From Corallochytrium limacisporum (lineage: Eukaryota; Opisthokonta), in contig PDIP01000022.1 of assembly GCA_002811645.1 (NCBI GenBank), positions 114,320 to 171,416 of the forward strand: DNA of 57,097 nucleotides, in the 5' to 3' direction. A program made the translations under genes and the position numbers. The notes below the pieces were generated by a model. The model had not been told where the DNA came from. It was given only the letters and a program-made list of their open reading frames with translations, and made no database searches. This document shows, piece by piece, positions 45,273 to 54,730 of the stretch. Each line of letters starts with the position of its first letter. Position 1 is the stretch's first letter.

Positions 45273-47725
45273 TGCTCCGGCGTCATCACCCTCGAGACAC
45301 GAGGTTCACTATTATATCTTTTGCTTCTTGATTGCTACTCCCTTACATATTCATACATCCTTAAAAATAGAATCATGCCACTCTGAATTGTATTCTTTGT
45401 GGTTACAATTTGACCGTACATTGCAGACAGGCACACCTCCCAAGGATTCCTTGTATTCAATCCCTTGCTTTAACTCTAAAAGTACCCAACAAAAAGATCT
45501 CGCAGAATTTTTGTCGACAAAAAAATGATGGAAATGTATGCAAAATTTATGTGATTATGTTGTCATCCTAGGATTGGGAAATGGACATGGGATGAAGAAA
45601 GGGAACAGAGGCTCATCGCACCGTCACCCAAGCTTGAACCGCTGACCCGGGGGTGCGGTTGCAAGGCTCCACCGGCCCTCCGCGTTTCCCCGGGGGGCAG
45701 TTTGTGTCGGTTGGGGGGACCGTATGAGGAGAGGGGGTAGAGGTTGCTGGCAATGCAGTAGAGAATAGCCACTGCTTCATCAGGCCTCCATTGGTCCATG
45801 AGAGCACCATGGAGCATCCTACATGAGTAACATGACTCTGTGAGGATCAGCTTAGCTCCTGGATGTTCAGACCAAGTACGACATTGTCACTGTTCGTTCT
45901 GTGGAAACTGGATCGGGCTCTATTCACCAGTGTTAGAAGGAGACCATCTCGCTACCTAGGCAGCAGCGCAGAGCTGGCAACCAACACAGCAGAAGAGTGC
46001 TCCGACGCAGATGAAGAGCATCTTGAAGGGAAGGAAGATAAGTCCGAGCATGTTGAATGTGTTTGCGTTTGCTTATTGCTGATATCGTATGATATTCTGT
46101 ACTTGTTCTGTTCAATGTCCTAGGTAGATCAGCGACCCGGATCTCCTTAAATACGTTAAGGCCAGCCCTTATCCTCTACTTCATCTCTAACACAAGTGAT
46201 TGTAACATCGCTGATGAGTATCAATGCCGCCGATAGACCCTATGTGAAACACATATTCGTCAATCGCTAGCACCGGGTCAAAACCCCTGAACCCCCTTTT
46301 CCCCATCTTGATGTTCAAACACCCCCCCCCCCTTTTTCAATTGCGAAGCGACCTCTCAAGCAAGACGGGTATTGAATGGCTTGGGGTACTGAGAAGAAGC
46401 AGAAAAGAGAAGGGGGGGGGGAATCGATGGGCCACTGCTCCACCCTGCTCAACTTGTGGTCAAAAAATCAATGAAGTCACCACTGGGCCGAAAAAGAATA
46501 TCTTCCTCCGGTTGTCAATATACCACCACCAGCCGCAACTGTAAATCCACACTATAGTTTCAGACCTACTTGCAACTGCCAATTGTGCTCGCATAAACGA
46601 AGGAGATGGACATCGTCCGTCGTACATGTGCGCCAACGGACACCTACAATATGCAATGGGCTCGGAATGATGTATAACGTAATAGTCATGTAGTTCCAAC
46701 CCTTGCCTCTGTTCCTTCGGACGGGCTGACTCGATTGCCAGCTCCACAGAATCGTTGGCAAGTATATGGTGCCTCAGTAGCAATGGCAGCTATCACCAAG
46801 TACTACCTACGTCAACCACAGCAGTGCAGCCCCGACATAGTTGGACTTGAGATTGATTGTGATATGTGTATGGCCCACAGAGAGTTGCGATGGAATGTAG
46901 TTTTAGACTTGCCAAAAGCGACCATAGCTATCGGAACTCCCACCAACGCTTGCGCCTGCGCGCTGAAATGTGTGCTTACTCCAAAAATTGTCGACAAGGA
47001 TGCCAATCACAGAGAGCACCGGGTACTCAAATGCCTGGTCATGCAGCCCATCGGCTCCCGGCCACCCAACACCATCCCACACTCAGCAGAAGCACGAAGT
47101 TATGCTCGGTCCCACCTGCCGCGTTTGGCAGTTTCCTCTCCGCACCACTCGTTCTCCTCACCTAAGCCGGTCGCTTCTACACCCCCCCCCCTTCCACCCC
47201 ACCGCTTCCCCGCCGTTGTCTTACTCTCGGGAGGCTGGGTGTAACGGAATAAATTACACGTTTTGCTCTGAGTGTGTTAACCCCCCCGGGGCCCCCGCTT
47301 GGGAAAGGTACCTTAAAGCTTTTGAACATGAGTGAATTACGTAGGGGACCGAAATCAAAAAAATATTTTCACCAACCCCAGGTGCGAAAGCCCCATACAT
47401 GTACTATAAAGTATATGTCTCTCAACCATGGAAGTTCATATCCATTCCTCTGCGTAGGCAATGAGAGATATCGTTGTGTGCTGATGGAAAAATTTTACTT
47501 CAATGATGATCAAAGCAGAAGAAAAGCTGTATATTCATTATCGAAAATTCAACACCTGGTGATGATAAGGACCTTGCACACGCTTCGTCTGCGTTGGCTA
47601 GGATGAGATACAGATAAGTCCAGATATTGGCAACAGCGTACGCGTACACGCTAGCCTTCATTACAGTGAGTTGTTTGCTGGCCGAGCGGAGGCGGTAACA
47701 TTGAACAATAACGGACACAAGATAG
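45273..47725. other. Gene-poor stretch, part 1
   Basis: No gene I can support. Seen: CCCCGGGGGG (45688-45697), C11 (46322-46332), G10 (46412-46421) and C7 joined to GGGGCCCCC (47281-47296). Frames at 45863-46123 (+) and 46735-47244 (+) are open but have no recognisable features, and the second has no ATG at its start (first ATG at 46783). Small spliced genes or RNA genes could be hidden here. Confidence 0.35.
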
Positions 47726-47932
47726 TACTGGCAGTGGCATCTAGTGACAAGCGTTACGCATGTTGTGTCCATCCTCAAGCCCCGCTGGTCCGCTGCTGTC
47801 GTTGCGCACTGGGGCGAGTCTCTGAAACTTTGGCGCCGGTTCCGTCCTCAGGCCAAACCCGATTTCCTCATTGTTGTGATTGGCTTCACGTCTACTACCA
47901 TTCTCTTGGACAATAAGATAAACTCCAAATAG
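47726..47932 (+). CDS. Possible terminal exon of an unrecognised small membrane protein
   Basis: This stretch has protein-like codon use (many C-ending codons, three Trp) and encodes a basic amphipathic part (ILKPRWSAAV, LKLWRRFRPQAKPD). A hydrophobic helix, FLIVVIGFTSTTILL, and a polar end follow. There is no ATG in frame. A stop lies just before 47726, where several AG acceptors occur (47725, 47734, 47744), and a GTGAGT donor lies at 47666. A 60-base intron would join it in phase to a hydrophobic stretch ending ...YTLAFIT. The upstream part cannot be completed with confidence. A small inner-membrane mitochondrial protein is one possibility. It may be a chance frame. Confidence 0.25.
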   Translation, partial: YWQWHLVTSVTHVVSILKPRWSAAVVAHWGESLKLWRRFRPQAKPDFLIVVIGFTSTTILLDNKINSK

Positions 47933-50559
47933 ATCAGCACTGTGTGACCTGCCCCTTGGACGTCAATCTTCATGATCAGTGACAATAGCTACCTGACGTT
48001 GGTGTACAGGTTAGACTTCATTGACCATGTAGGCCGTGGTAAAGATTTTGGAGCGGACATAAGTAGTTTAATGTAGTATTAGTTGCATGAAATATACGAT
48101 AATGGTGTCTATAATTCGGAAATGTGTATGCTATATGTGGATCTACAGAGGTTGAGTGACTGACAAAATTTCATCAGGACCAAGAAAAGTGCCAAGGGGA
48201 GAGACACGGGGCACCGTCACCTAACCTATGTGGGAGAAGGTCAGGGTTAGAGAGCCGAAAATGACTGGCGTCACCGGCTTCCATTGGTTCGGCAAAATCA
48301 AACCAAGTGCGACGTAGGTAAAACTCTCCAAATTCTTTTGTTGTTGTGGAAACTGACCGTCGGTCAGGGTGTGGTTGTGGTACTGAGTTGACTGTTCAAT
48401 CAGGCCGCAATGCAGCATGCACAGCCGAAGCAAACAAGGATCGCTCCTAAGCAGGCTGCGATCAGCTTGAAGGGTGCAAGGATGATAGTCTTAAGCATTT
48501 TTGATTGTTTTTGTGTTCTTGGATTGTAAGATAGTATTTCTGTTCTCTTGTGAATGACTCCCGCTGGCAATATCAGATTCATGAAACGCACCTATCTTAA
48601 ATACGTTTCTGCTCCCGTCATTCGAACTCGCAAATTTACAAACCGCGTGACGCCTTGCGCCACAAGCATCCACCTCATCCTCTGGATAGCGCAATGTCCT
48701 GCCAACCGTCCAAGATAACAATTATGCACACATTGGACTGCATACTCGCGTTGTTGGAGTCGTTCATGCACTCGTAGGCCCTACCCCTACCAACGAAGGA
48801 TCCTTCCTAAAAGAGCAGCTCCTGAAATTCTCGCCTGTCTTTCCTTTACCTAAGGACACCCACACACCAACAGGGTCGCAAGATTGGCTCCCCCCTCTTT
48901 TCCTAGTGGGATCCTTGCCCCCCCCCCTCCCCTTTCCCCCTCGGAAATCTTTTTCGCACAAAACAGCTTAGTACGTTCTGCATATTTTTCTGGCAGTTGG
49001 GGGTTCAAGTGTGTATGAAGGTTTGCTAATGATGTAATCCAAAGGGCGGCATGGGTTTGGTATTGGGAAAATATATCGGGGGTGTCGATGCATTTTGTAA
49101 TTGGGAGTTTGTCGATTCTCCCGTGTCCCAGGCATGGACGAGTTTTGGGTATGGTAGATGGCTCTTCCGTATTGCACCAGCTGCTGTCTGCTGTGTTTTG
49201 GATCTTAATTCACTGCATTGCTTGGGTGATCATGGCGGTTGAAAATCATTCGCGGTGGCGGCGCGGTACACACTTGCCAAGATTTTGTGTGATGTGCGGG
49301 TTTCTTGCCCACAAACTTTTTAGTTGTGTATGTATGCCCGCCGTGCCCGTTCCAAATTCCACACACACACACCAACTCGTCAAGCTCACATCCCCGAAGA
49401 AAAGATTTTGTTGCGTTGTCCATTTCTACCTCTGCGTGGATGAAATTGATGTGAAAACATCGAGGTACTAAGCAGATCATTGCATTCGAAAATTCTTGGA
49501 ATTTCGGTGGGGTTGTTACACAGCTGCACATTTTCAGGCTATGCCCGGTGTACCCAGGCCACAACGCTTGTGTGGCCCCCCCCCCCCCGACCTGTGCGGT
49601 TGATTCATTCAGTCTCCCCCGCTTGGCCCACCCACAAACCCAACGCAATCCACCCAGGAAACAACCGGGACCCAACTTTCCAAGAATGGCAAGGCTTAGC
49701 CCACCAACCGATTTTCTCTTGCCAATAATTTAGGTATTATATAGCCCCTGTCTCACTTCCACGTCCTTTCCATTTACCTCTTGGCGTTGTGCTTATTTGT
49801 ACAGAATCGAACCCGACGGGAGGGCGCGATGAAAGAAAACATAATACTGTGAGAGGGCTGTGAGTACGTATAGAAGGGAAAAAAAATACTTCCTGGTCTC
49901 CCTTGGCCCAACTTCAGAATATACCTAGCCGTACTACCGGGCGAAGAAATATACTTCGCCCGCTCCCACAATTTTTTTCTCCCCGCCGGTAACTTCCCTA
50001 GCGAAACCAAGAGTTGCTGGGAATCCATATGATTTGATTCATTTGATGATATTTTTATGACAGCCCCGGTTCCATCAACCAGAGACCTGTTGCGGCCTCT
50101 CTCCGGAATGCCCCGGCAACGGTCAGCCTTGCAGTTCAGTACTACCTTCAACACTGCAGATCGTTCACGATTGGCATGCCACCAGAGGAATACTGTGATG
50201 CGTCCCCTCTCGTTATAGATGCTGTCCGTTTTGATCGATCTCAGCGAGCCATGCGGGAATACCTTGTCCAGATCGCCGCGAATCCATGTACATCGACCTT
50301 GAGTACCTCGTAGCACGGCTAGATCATGGGTTCCCCACCGTCTCAATCCGTGTTCTAATCAGCCCCCTCCAACTGCGGTAGCGAATGGACTGGCTTTTTG
50401 GACAGTCCTATATTTTGACTATGACCTGGTCCGTCTCAGCAGGCGTGTCTATTTAACAAATCTTAGGAAGGGAGGTTGGCGGCCAACCACACACCAGCGG
50501 ATGAGCGCATAGTTGCAAACTTCCGTCCCCCAGTATATTTATTATGACGACGTTGCATA
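47933..50559. other. Gene-poor stretch, part 2
   Basis: No firmly supported gene apart from the tiny frame listed at 48400-48498. It contains C-rich runs at about 48919-48929 and 49576-49588, and CCCACCCAC/CCAACG-type words near 49620. An open minus-strand frame at 49774-50346 lacks an ATG in its first 100 codons and matches nothing I know. Confidence 0.35.
48400..48498 (-). CDS. Possible micropeptide with Cys-rich membrane helix
   Basis: A 32-residue frame with ATG: a short Lys-bearing start (MLKTII), a second Lys, then one strongly hydrophobic segment with four Cys (ILVCFGCACC) up to the stop. An in-frame ATG at 48582 would give 60 residues. Such a composition is unusual for chance sequence, but the frame is short and nothing else supports it. 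If real, it would be a single-pass or lipid-anchored micropeptide. Confidence 0.2.
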   Translation of the reverse strand: MLKTIILAPFKLIAACLGAILVCFGCACCIAA

Positions 50560-50815
50560 ACCAAATTGATAGGTCACAACACCAAGGTCTGGGAAGGCGC
50601 ATGGACTTGTGGACTATTGTGAAAGTGTACGGTATCTCCGTTGGGGACTCGAAAGTCTCCCTTCACTTCTGGCAGTTTCGATAGGTCACATACTCCGCGT
50701 GCCGGAGGAAGGGTCTATCGCGTCCGAAGCAGAGTTTAGTACTGAATGTATGGGGAATAGTGAGACATCGGGTGCGATTCCGGGCCCCGGTTGGGCACCA
50801 AACTCGAGGTGAGAC
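50560..50815. ncRNA. Candidate structured RNA region (three stem-loops)
   Basis: Three good hairpins follow one another. (1) GTGAA (50619-50623) pairs with TTCAC (50662-50666); inside it GGGGACT-CGAA-AGTCTCC (50643-50660) forms 7 bp with one G.T pair. (2) CGATAG (50679-50684) pairs with CTATCG (50715-50720), enclosing CTCCG-CGTGC-CGGAG (50693-50707). (3) GGTGC (50771-50775) pairs with GCACC (50795-50799), enclosing CCGG-GCC-CCGG. The 11-base word GATAGGTCACA occurs twice (about 50568 and 50680). No known RNA family is recognised and the strand is undetermined; chance is possible. Confidence 0.25.
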
Positions 50816-51483
50816 TACGAAAAAGTTAATATACACCACTAGAGAACATAAGATCAATATATTACATATGGCAACCCAAATGAGGGAAGAATGAGACACC
50901 TATCCATCGATAATGACTTGGGTCCCTACCATTTCCTTTCGCAACGTTGGTCCCGCCATGGAAGATTCCTATACTGAATGAATGGGGCGGGTTCGGCTGC
51001 GGGGCACGGAAGTGCGGAGCCCGGTGCGGGAAGAGGAAGATCTCAGCCCGCCCGCGCCGCTGCCGCTTGGTTGGTGGACGGCGCGGCTGAATAGAGCTTG
51101 TCACCTTGTTGAGCTGGAAGAACGAGTCTTAGGTGTCTCTTAAGTCTAAATGCCTTCTGTTCCGCAAAATTACTCAAATTCGATGCTCATGCTTCGAGTC
51201 TGGTTCCTTGGTTCGTGGAACGTAGACTTCTGTCCAACGAAGACGCCCTTTGGCCATAGTCATACTTTGTTTGCAGGTATTTTAACAATCTGGCGCCTCG
51301 ACATACTGTAGACATCGGGTTTCGTATAATGGGACTCTTCATTGTGGCCAAGGTGCTCGGATCTAAAAAAAAATGGGCACATGATAGTACGTTAAGAAAC
51401 TGTTAAGACTTTCGTATAGCATGGCAAGCGTGTAAGGAAAAACAAAACACCTGATTTTCCGAAGGTTGTAGGCAACTTTCAAG
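50816..51483. promoter_or_regulatory. Upstream region of the LtrA-family gene
   Basis: No gene seen. An 8-bp GC hairpin, CCGCGCCG (51052-51059) with CGGCGCGG (51079-51086), has CTTGGTTGGTGG in its loop and lies about 400 bases before the start codon. The final 250 bases are A/T-richer. Confidence 0.4.
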
Positions 51484-53730
51484 ATGAATCGACTTCCAAC
51501 ATTTTCTAGCTTCGGAGCGATGGATGATGATCGCCTGCGGGATTCACCGGGTCTTCGGCTTCGTCAACAGCGGTCAGGGCCCCTCTATGAATCACCGTCC
51601 ATGAGCCCTAGTCATGACAGCTTAGGAGCTAGGCAGGTGTCGTCTCGCCATCAACGGCCGACGTCCCGCAGGCAGGTGAGTGACAGAGTGACTCCGAGGC
51701 CTTCACCATTGGCAAGAGCGAGTCAGTGGAGTAGTGAGCCGGGCAGAGCTAGCGATTCCACGGATTCACCTGATGATAATGAGGATAACCGGTCTCTCAT
51801 GACAAATCCAGACGAGGACGAAAATGCCCAAGACCTGGCAAGTGATTCCACCGCCACCGATGCGGATGAATCCTACGAGTCCTCTTCGTATTCACAGGCA
51901 TCATACTCCGAAGCTAGCGCGGACGAAGAAATGTTAACTATTAACATTCCAAAATCTAAAGTCAGCATCGATCCGCAAACAGGGGAAGAAATTCTGAGTT
52001 TGCAGGCAGTAGAGCAGGTTCTCTTCAAGCTGGGTATTTGGGATAGTGCAGTAGACGAACTGCCGCGGACAAGACGCATGCTTCAGCGGCATCTTCGCCA
52101 CCAGTGGCGCTTACGGGACCCAAACTCGGATCTGAGATTGGAAATCATGGATGATAAGGAACCACTTCTTGAAGATGATGAAAAGGCAGCTGCAAAGGCA
52201 GGTAGCGTAATGGAGATTGAGGTCGAGAGGGAGGTGAAGCACATTCCTCACCAACACATTCCCCATCAGCATCGAAAACGTCGCCGCCATCATGCAACTC
52301 GACCAAAGCGTTTCAGAAAGAAACTGGAACTCCGCGAGGATATCGGACACAGTCGGCAAGCTACGTGGCTTGAACTCTTCTTTGACGTATTCTATGTTAC
52401 AGTCGTCGGTACGTTGACCCATGATGTACAGGAGAGCAATTGGGAGTCAATGGCAAAGTTTGCTCTTCTCTTCTGGGCCATTTGGTTAACTTGGGTTTCT
52501 CATACTTTATATGCCAACCGTTTCGATACGGACGATGTTGTGTACAGACTCATCGTTCTGTTGCAGATGATGGCCTTAGCCGGCATGAGCATGGGGGTCG
52601 ACGATTTCTTCAGTTCTCAAACAGACAACCTGCTCTTCTCTGCATCCTACGCCTTGTTCCACTTTGCCATGGTAATTGACTACTGCCTGGTCTTTGCGTT
52701 TGTCCTTGGAGTGCGCATGGCTGCCTTGGTACTGATTCTCGGCCACTCTTTCTGCTCTGTCATGTGGCTCATCTCCATGTTTAATGTGAGCGACGTCTTT
52801 TCCTACATTTTCCAAATCATCGGTCTCTCTGTATTGGTCATTGCCTATGTTCGTCCAAAGCGTAGTCGTTTGCTGCCTTTTAATGCACCACATCTGCCTG
52901 AGCGATTCGGTCTGTTCAGTATCATTGTCCACGCCGAATTGGTCATTGGTACAACAAGCGAAATTGCTGACGTCGACGCCGTCAGTCCGAAAATTGCCTT
53001 TGTTGGCGCATTGTTTCTGGCGTTGTCGTTTTCTCTGTGGGGTATTTACTTTGATGACTTCCGCGAAGAAGACATCTTTGCCTATCCGATCTCCAAGCAG
53101 CTATGGGTATGGTTTCATGTGTTCTTCCACGGAAGTGTGGCCTACCTTTCTAGCCAGAGCATTTTGCTCATTGCCTTGATTATTGAGAGCGAAACCTCTG
53201 AAGTCTGTCGTCGTGCCACCGGTGAGATTTGTAGGCGTGCTGGTGGTTCCACGGGCAGCCTAGATCCCGTAGAAACGCGCCGGTTCTTTTTCATTGGTGC
53301 CGGTCTTCTTTTCTTCTGCGAGGCTGTCCTTAAAACTATTGGTATCTTTGTCACCTCGTATGAGGCGAAGCATTGGAACGACAGCCCTATCCGTGGAACG
53401 GTCATCGTCGGTGCCCGTCTGCTCGCCGCCCTTACTATGTTCATCCTCTCTGGCTTCACTGAAGACATGGGCAATGGGGGTGCGGTTGGAATTGTCACAG
53501 GCGTTACCATTGGCCTTGCACTGCTCAACGTGATTGTCCGCTACCAAAGCCGTCAGCCTGGACTAACTGTGACCGTGGATGATAACAATGCCCTTCAGGT
53601 AGTGGAGTGGACGTATGAGCCTCCTCAGGGCACCAAGGACCTTCATGCAGTCTCTGTGTACACTGAGGCCGTCAAATTGAACAACGATCGCAAACTGCTG
53701 GACGGTTTTGTGACCGAAATGGAACTCTGA
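51484..53730 (+). CDS. LtrA-family polytopic membrane protein
   Basis: A 748-residue protein. Residues 1-280 are hydrophilic and probably cytosolic: Ser/Arg/Asp-rich, with acidic stretches near 95-150 and a His/Arg/Lys-rich segment near 255-290 containing IPHQH twice. From about 293 the sequence RQATWLELFFDVFYVTVVGTL is the hallmark start of the bacterial low-temperature-requirement A (LtrA) family, followed by at least ten hydrophobic segments to about residue 690. Conserved-type features include the ELFFDVFYV helix and the H-N/DxxE-like polar residues within helices (for example FSIIVHAELVIGTT near 478-491). LtrA-like proteins occur in many bacteria and fungi; their biochemical function is unknown. 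The extended regulatory-looking N-terminus is not in bacterial members. The start is the first ATG. Confidence 0.88.
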   Translation: MNRLPTFSSFGAMDDDRLRDSPGLRLRQQRSGPLYESPSMSPSHDSLGARQVSSRHQRPTSRRQVSDRVTPRPSPLARASQWSSEPGRASDSTDSPDDNEDNRSLMTNPDEDENAQDLASDSTATDADESYESSSYSQASYSEASADEEMLTINIPKSKVSIDPQTGEEILSLQAVEQVLFKLGIWDSAVDELPRTRRMLQRHLRHQWRLRDPNSDLRLEIMDDKEPLLEDDEKAAAKAGSVMEIEVEREVKHIPHQHIPHQHRKRRRHHATRPKRFRKKLELREDIGHSRQATWLELFFDVFYVTVVGTLTHDVQESNWESMAKFALLFWAIWLTWVSHTLYANRFDTDDVVYRLIVLLQMMALAGMSMGVDDFFSSQTDNLLFSASYALFHFAMVIDYCLVFAFVLGVRMAALVLILGHSFCSVMWLISMFNVSDVFSYIFQIIGLSVLVIAYVRPKRSRLLPFNAPHLPERFGLFSIIVHAELVIGTTSEIADVDAVSPKIAFVGALFLALSFSLWGIYFDDFREEDIFAYPISKQLWVWFHVFFHGSVAYLSSQSILLIALIIESETSEVCRRATGEICRRAGGSTGSLDPVETRRFFFIGAGLLFFCEAVLKTIGIFVTSYEAKHWNDSPIRGTVIVGARLLAALTMFILSGFTEDMGNGGAVGIVTGVTIGLALLNVIVRYQSRQPGLTVTVDDNNALQVVEWTYEPPQGTKDLHAVSVYTEAVKLNNDRKLLDGFVTEMEL

Positions 53731-54730
53731 GCACACGACTCTTCTGCTATGCTCTCCTCTATCTGCCATTTCAGCATGTTCACCATATCATACACTTTTT
53801 GAAATCCTTTAGAATTACAATGTTATTAGAGCACATACCCTCACCTCCCGACTCAGCACCCGCAACCGTAATCCTTGACTTGAACATTTGGCTGACCCTT
53901 CCCCACCGCTGCTATTTCCTCCCCGTGGCAATCAGGGCGACCCACCCTCCGTCGCTCCCTCCCGTCCGTGGTTGCCTGGCAAAAATTCGGGGGTCGGTGG
54001 GTCTCTCTGCTGTTTGGAAGGGGGGGGGGATTGCTGGGTTGGTTTTGTCATTGGGCCACTCAAGGCCTGTTTGGCCGTGTGGCCGAAATTCCCATAGTCC
54101 GCGGAAATATAGTGGAGAATGTACACAGAGCTTGGTTGGCTGGCCTGGGTGGTTCGCTCGGAGGGGGAGACAACTACCCGAGGGTAAAGGGCATACCAGA
54201 CCAGTAAGAAATGACGGAGAGGGAGGCGAGAAGCAAACTAAAAAGCGCGCGCTTTGTTTGAGTGAGGGACAGTGGATCCGAAAGGAAACAAAGAAAAGAA
54301 ACTGAGAGAGATCGCACGGCGGTACCAAGCGAAGGGTCTCAACAAACAGAGACGACTGGGGAAGCGCGGTCGTTAGTCGCTGGTGGCTCGGTGGACAGAG
54401 ATTGGTTCTTTTGGGGTTCTATTTTCTGACGCGTCGTGCAATGCAGTACCATTCTGAATGTATTTTACAGAGACTTGTTGGATGCCTCTTGCAATAATGC
54501 CAAACTCTGCGAAACACACAGGAAATCATATTGGTATTTTTGGAGTGAGGACAGGTTTAAAGGGCTTAACTCTGTTGTCAAGGTGAAATAGAGAGCCAGA
54601 GATCCGGAAAAAGTTGACTAAAGAAATCAAAAAGTGAATAGAATTCGAGGGCTGGGAATGACTAGGTCAGTTGCATTAAGAAGCAGAGAAGGTTAGAGCA
54701 TTCGTCCCCAGCAAGAACTCTCATCCAAAC
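53731..54730. promoter_or_regulatory. Upstream region of the PTP-like gene
   Basis: 1 kb with no supported gene. It contains G10 at about 54019-54029, CTGGGTTGGTTTTG near 54034, GGCC-GTGT-GGCC near 54073-54084 and CTTGGTTGGCTGGCC near 54131. The last 300 bases are A/T-richer. The longest frame (53799-54305) is compositionally repetitive and unconvincing. Confidence 0.4.

Noticed and set aside
45863-46123. 86-codon plus-strand open frame
   Set aside because: Short, with no conserved pattern; its codons are not distinctive and it lies in a gene-poor region with many chance frames.
46735-47244. 169-codon plus-strand open frame
   Set aside because: It begins with TTG; even from the ATG at 46783 there are no features, and the C-terminal half is compositionally biased by C-rich DNA.
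49801-49822. B-box-like word (reverse complement reads GGGTTCGATTCTG), possible tRNA
   Set aside because: The flanking bases do not form a T stem, and no acceptor or anticodon arm can be folded around it.
49774-50346. 190-codon minus-strand open frame
   Set aside because: The first codon is TTG and no ATG occurs for about 100 codons; no recognisable domain. It could be a remnant but there is no positive evidence.
50650-50662. GAAAGTCTCCC resembling the CR-I element of RNase P RNA
   Set aside because: No matching CR-V partner lies downstream to form P4, and the word sits inside a simple local hairpin.
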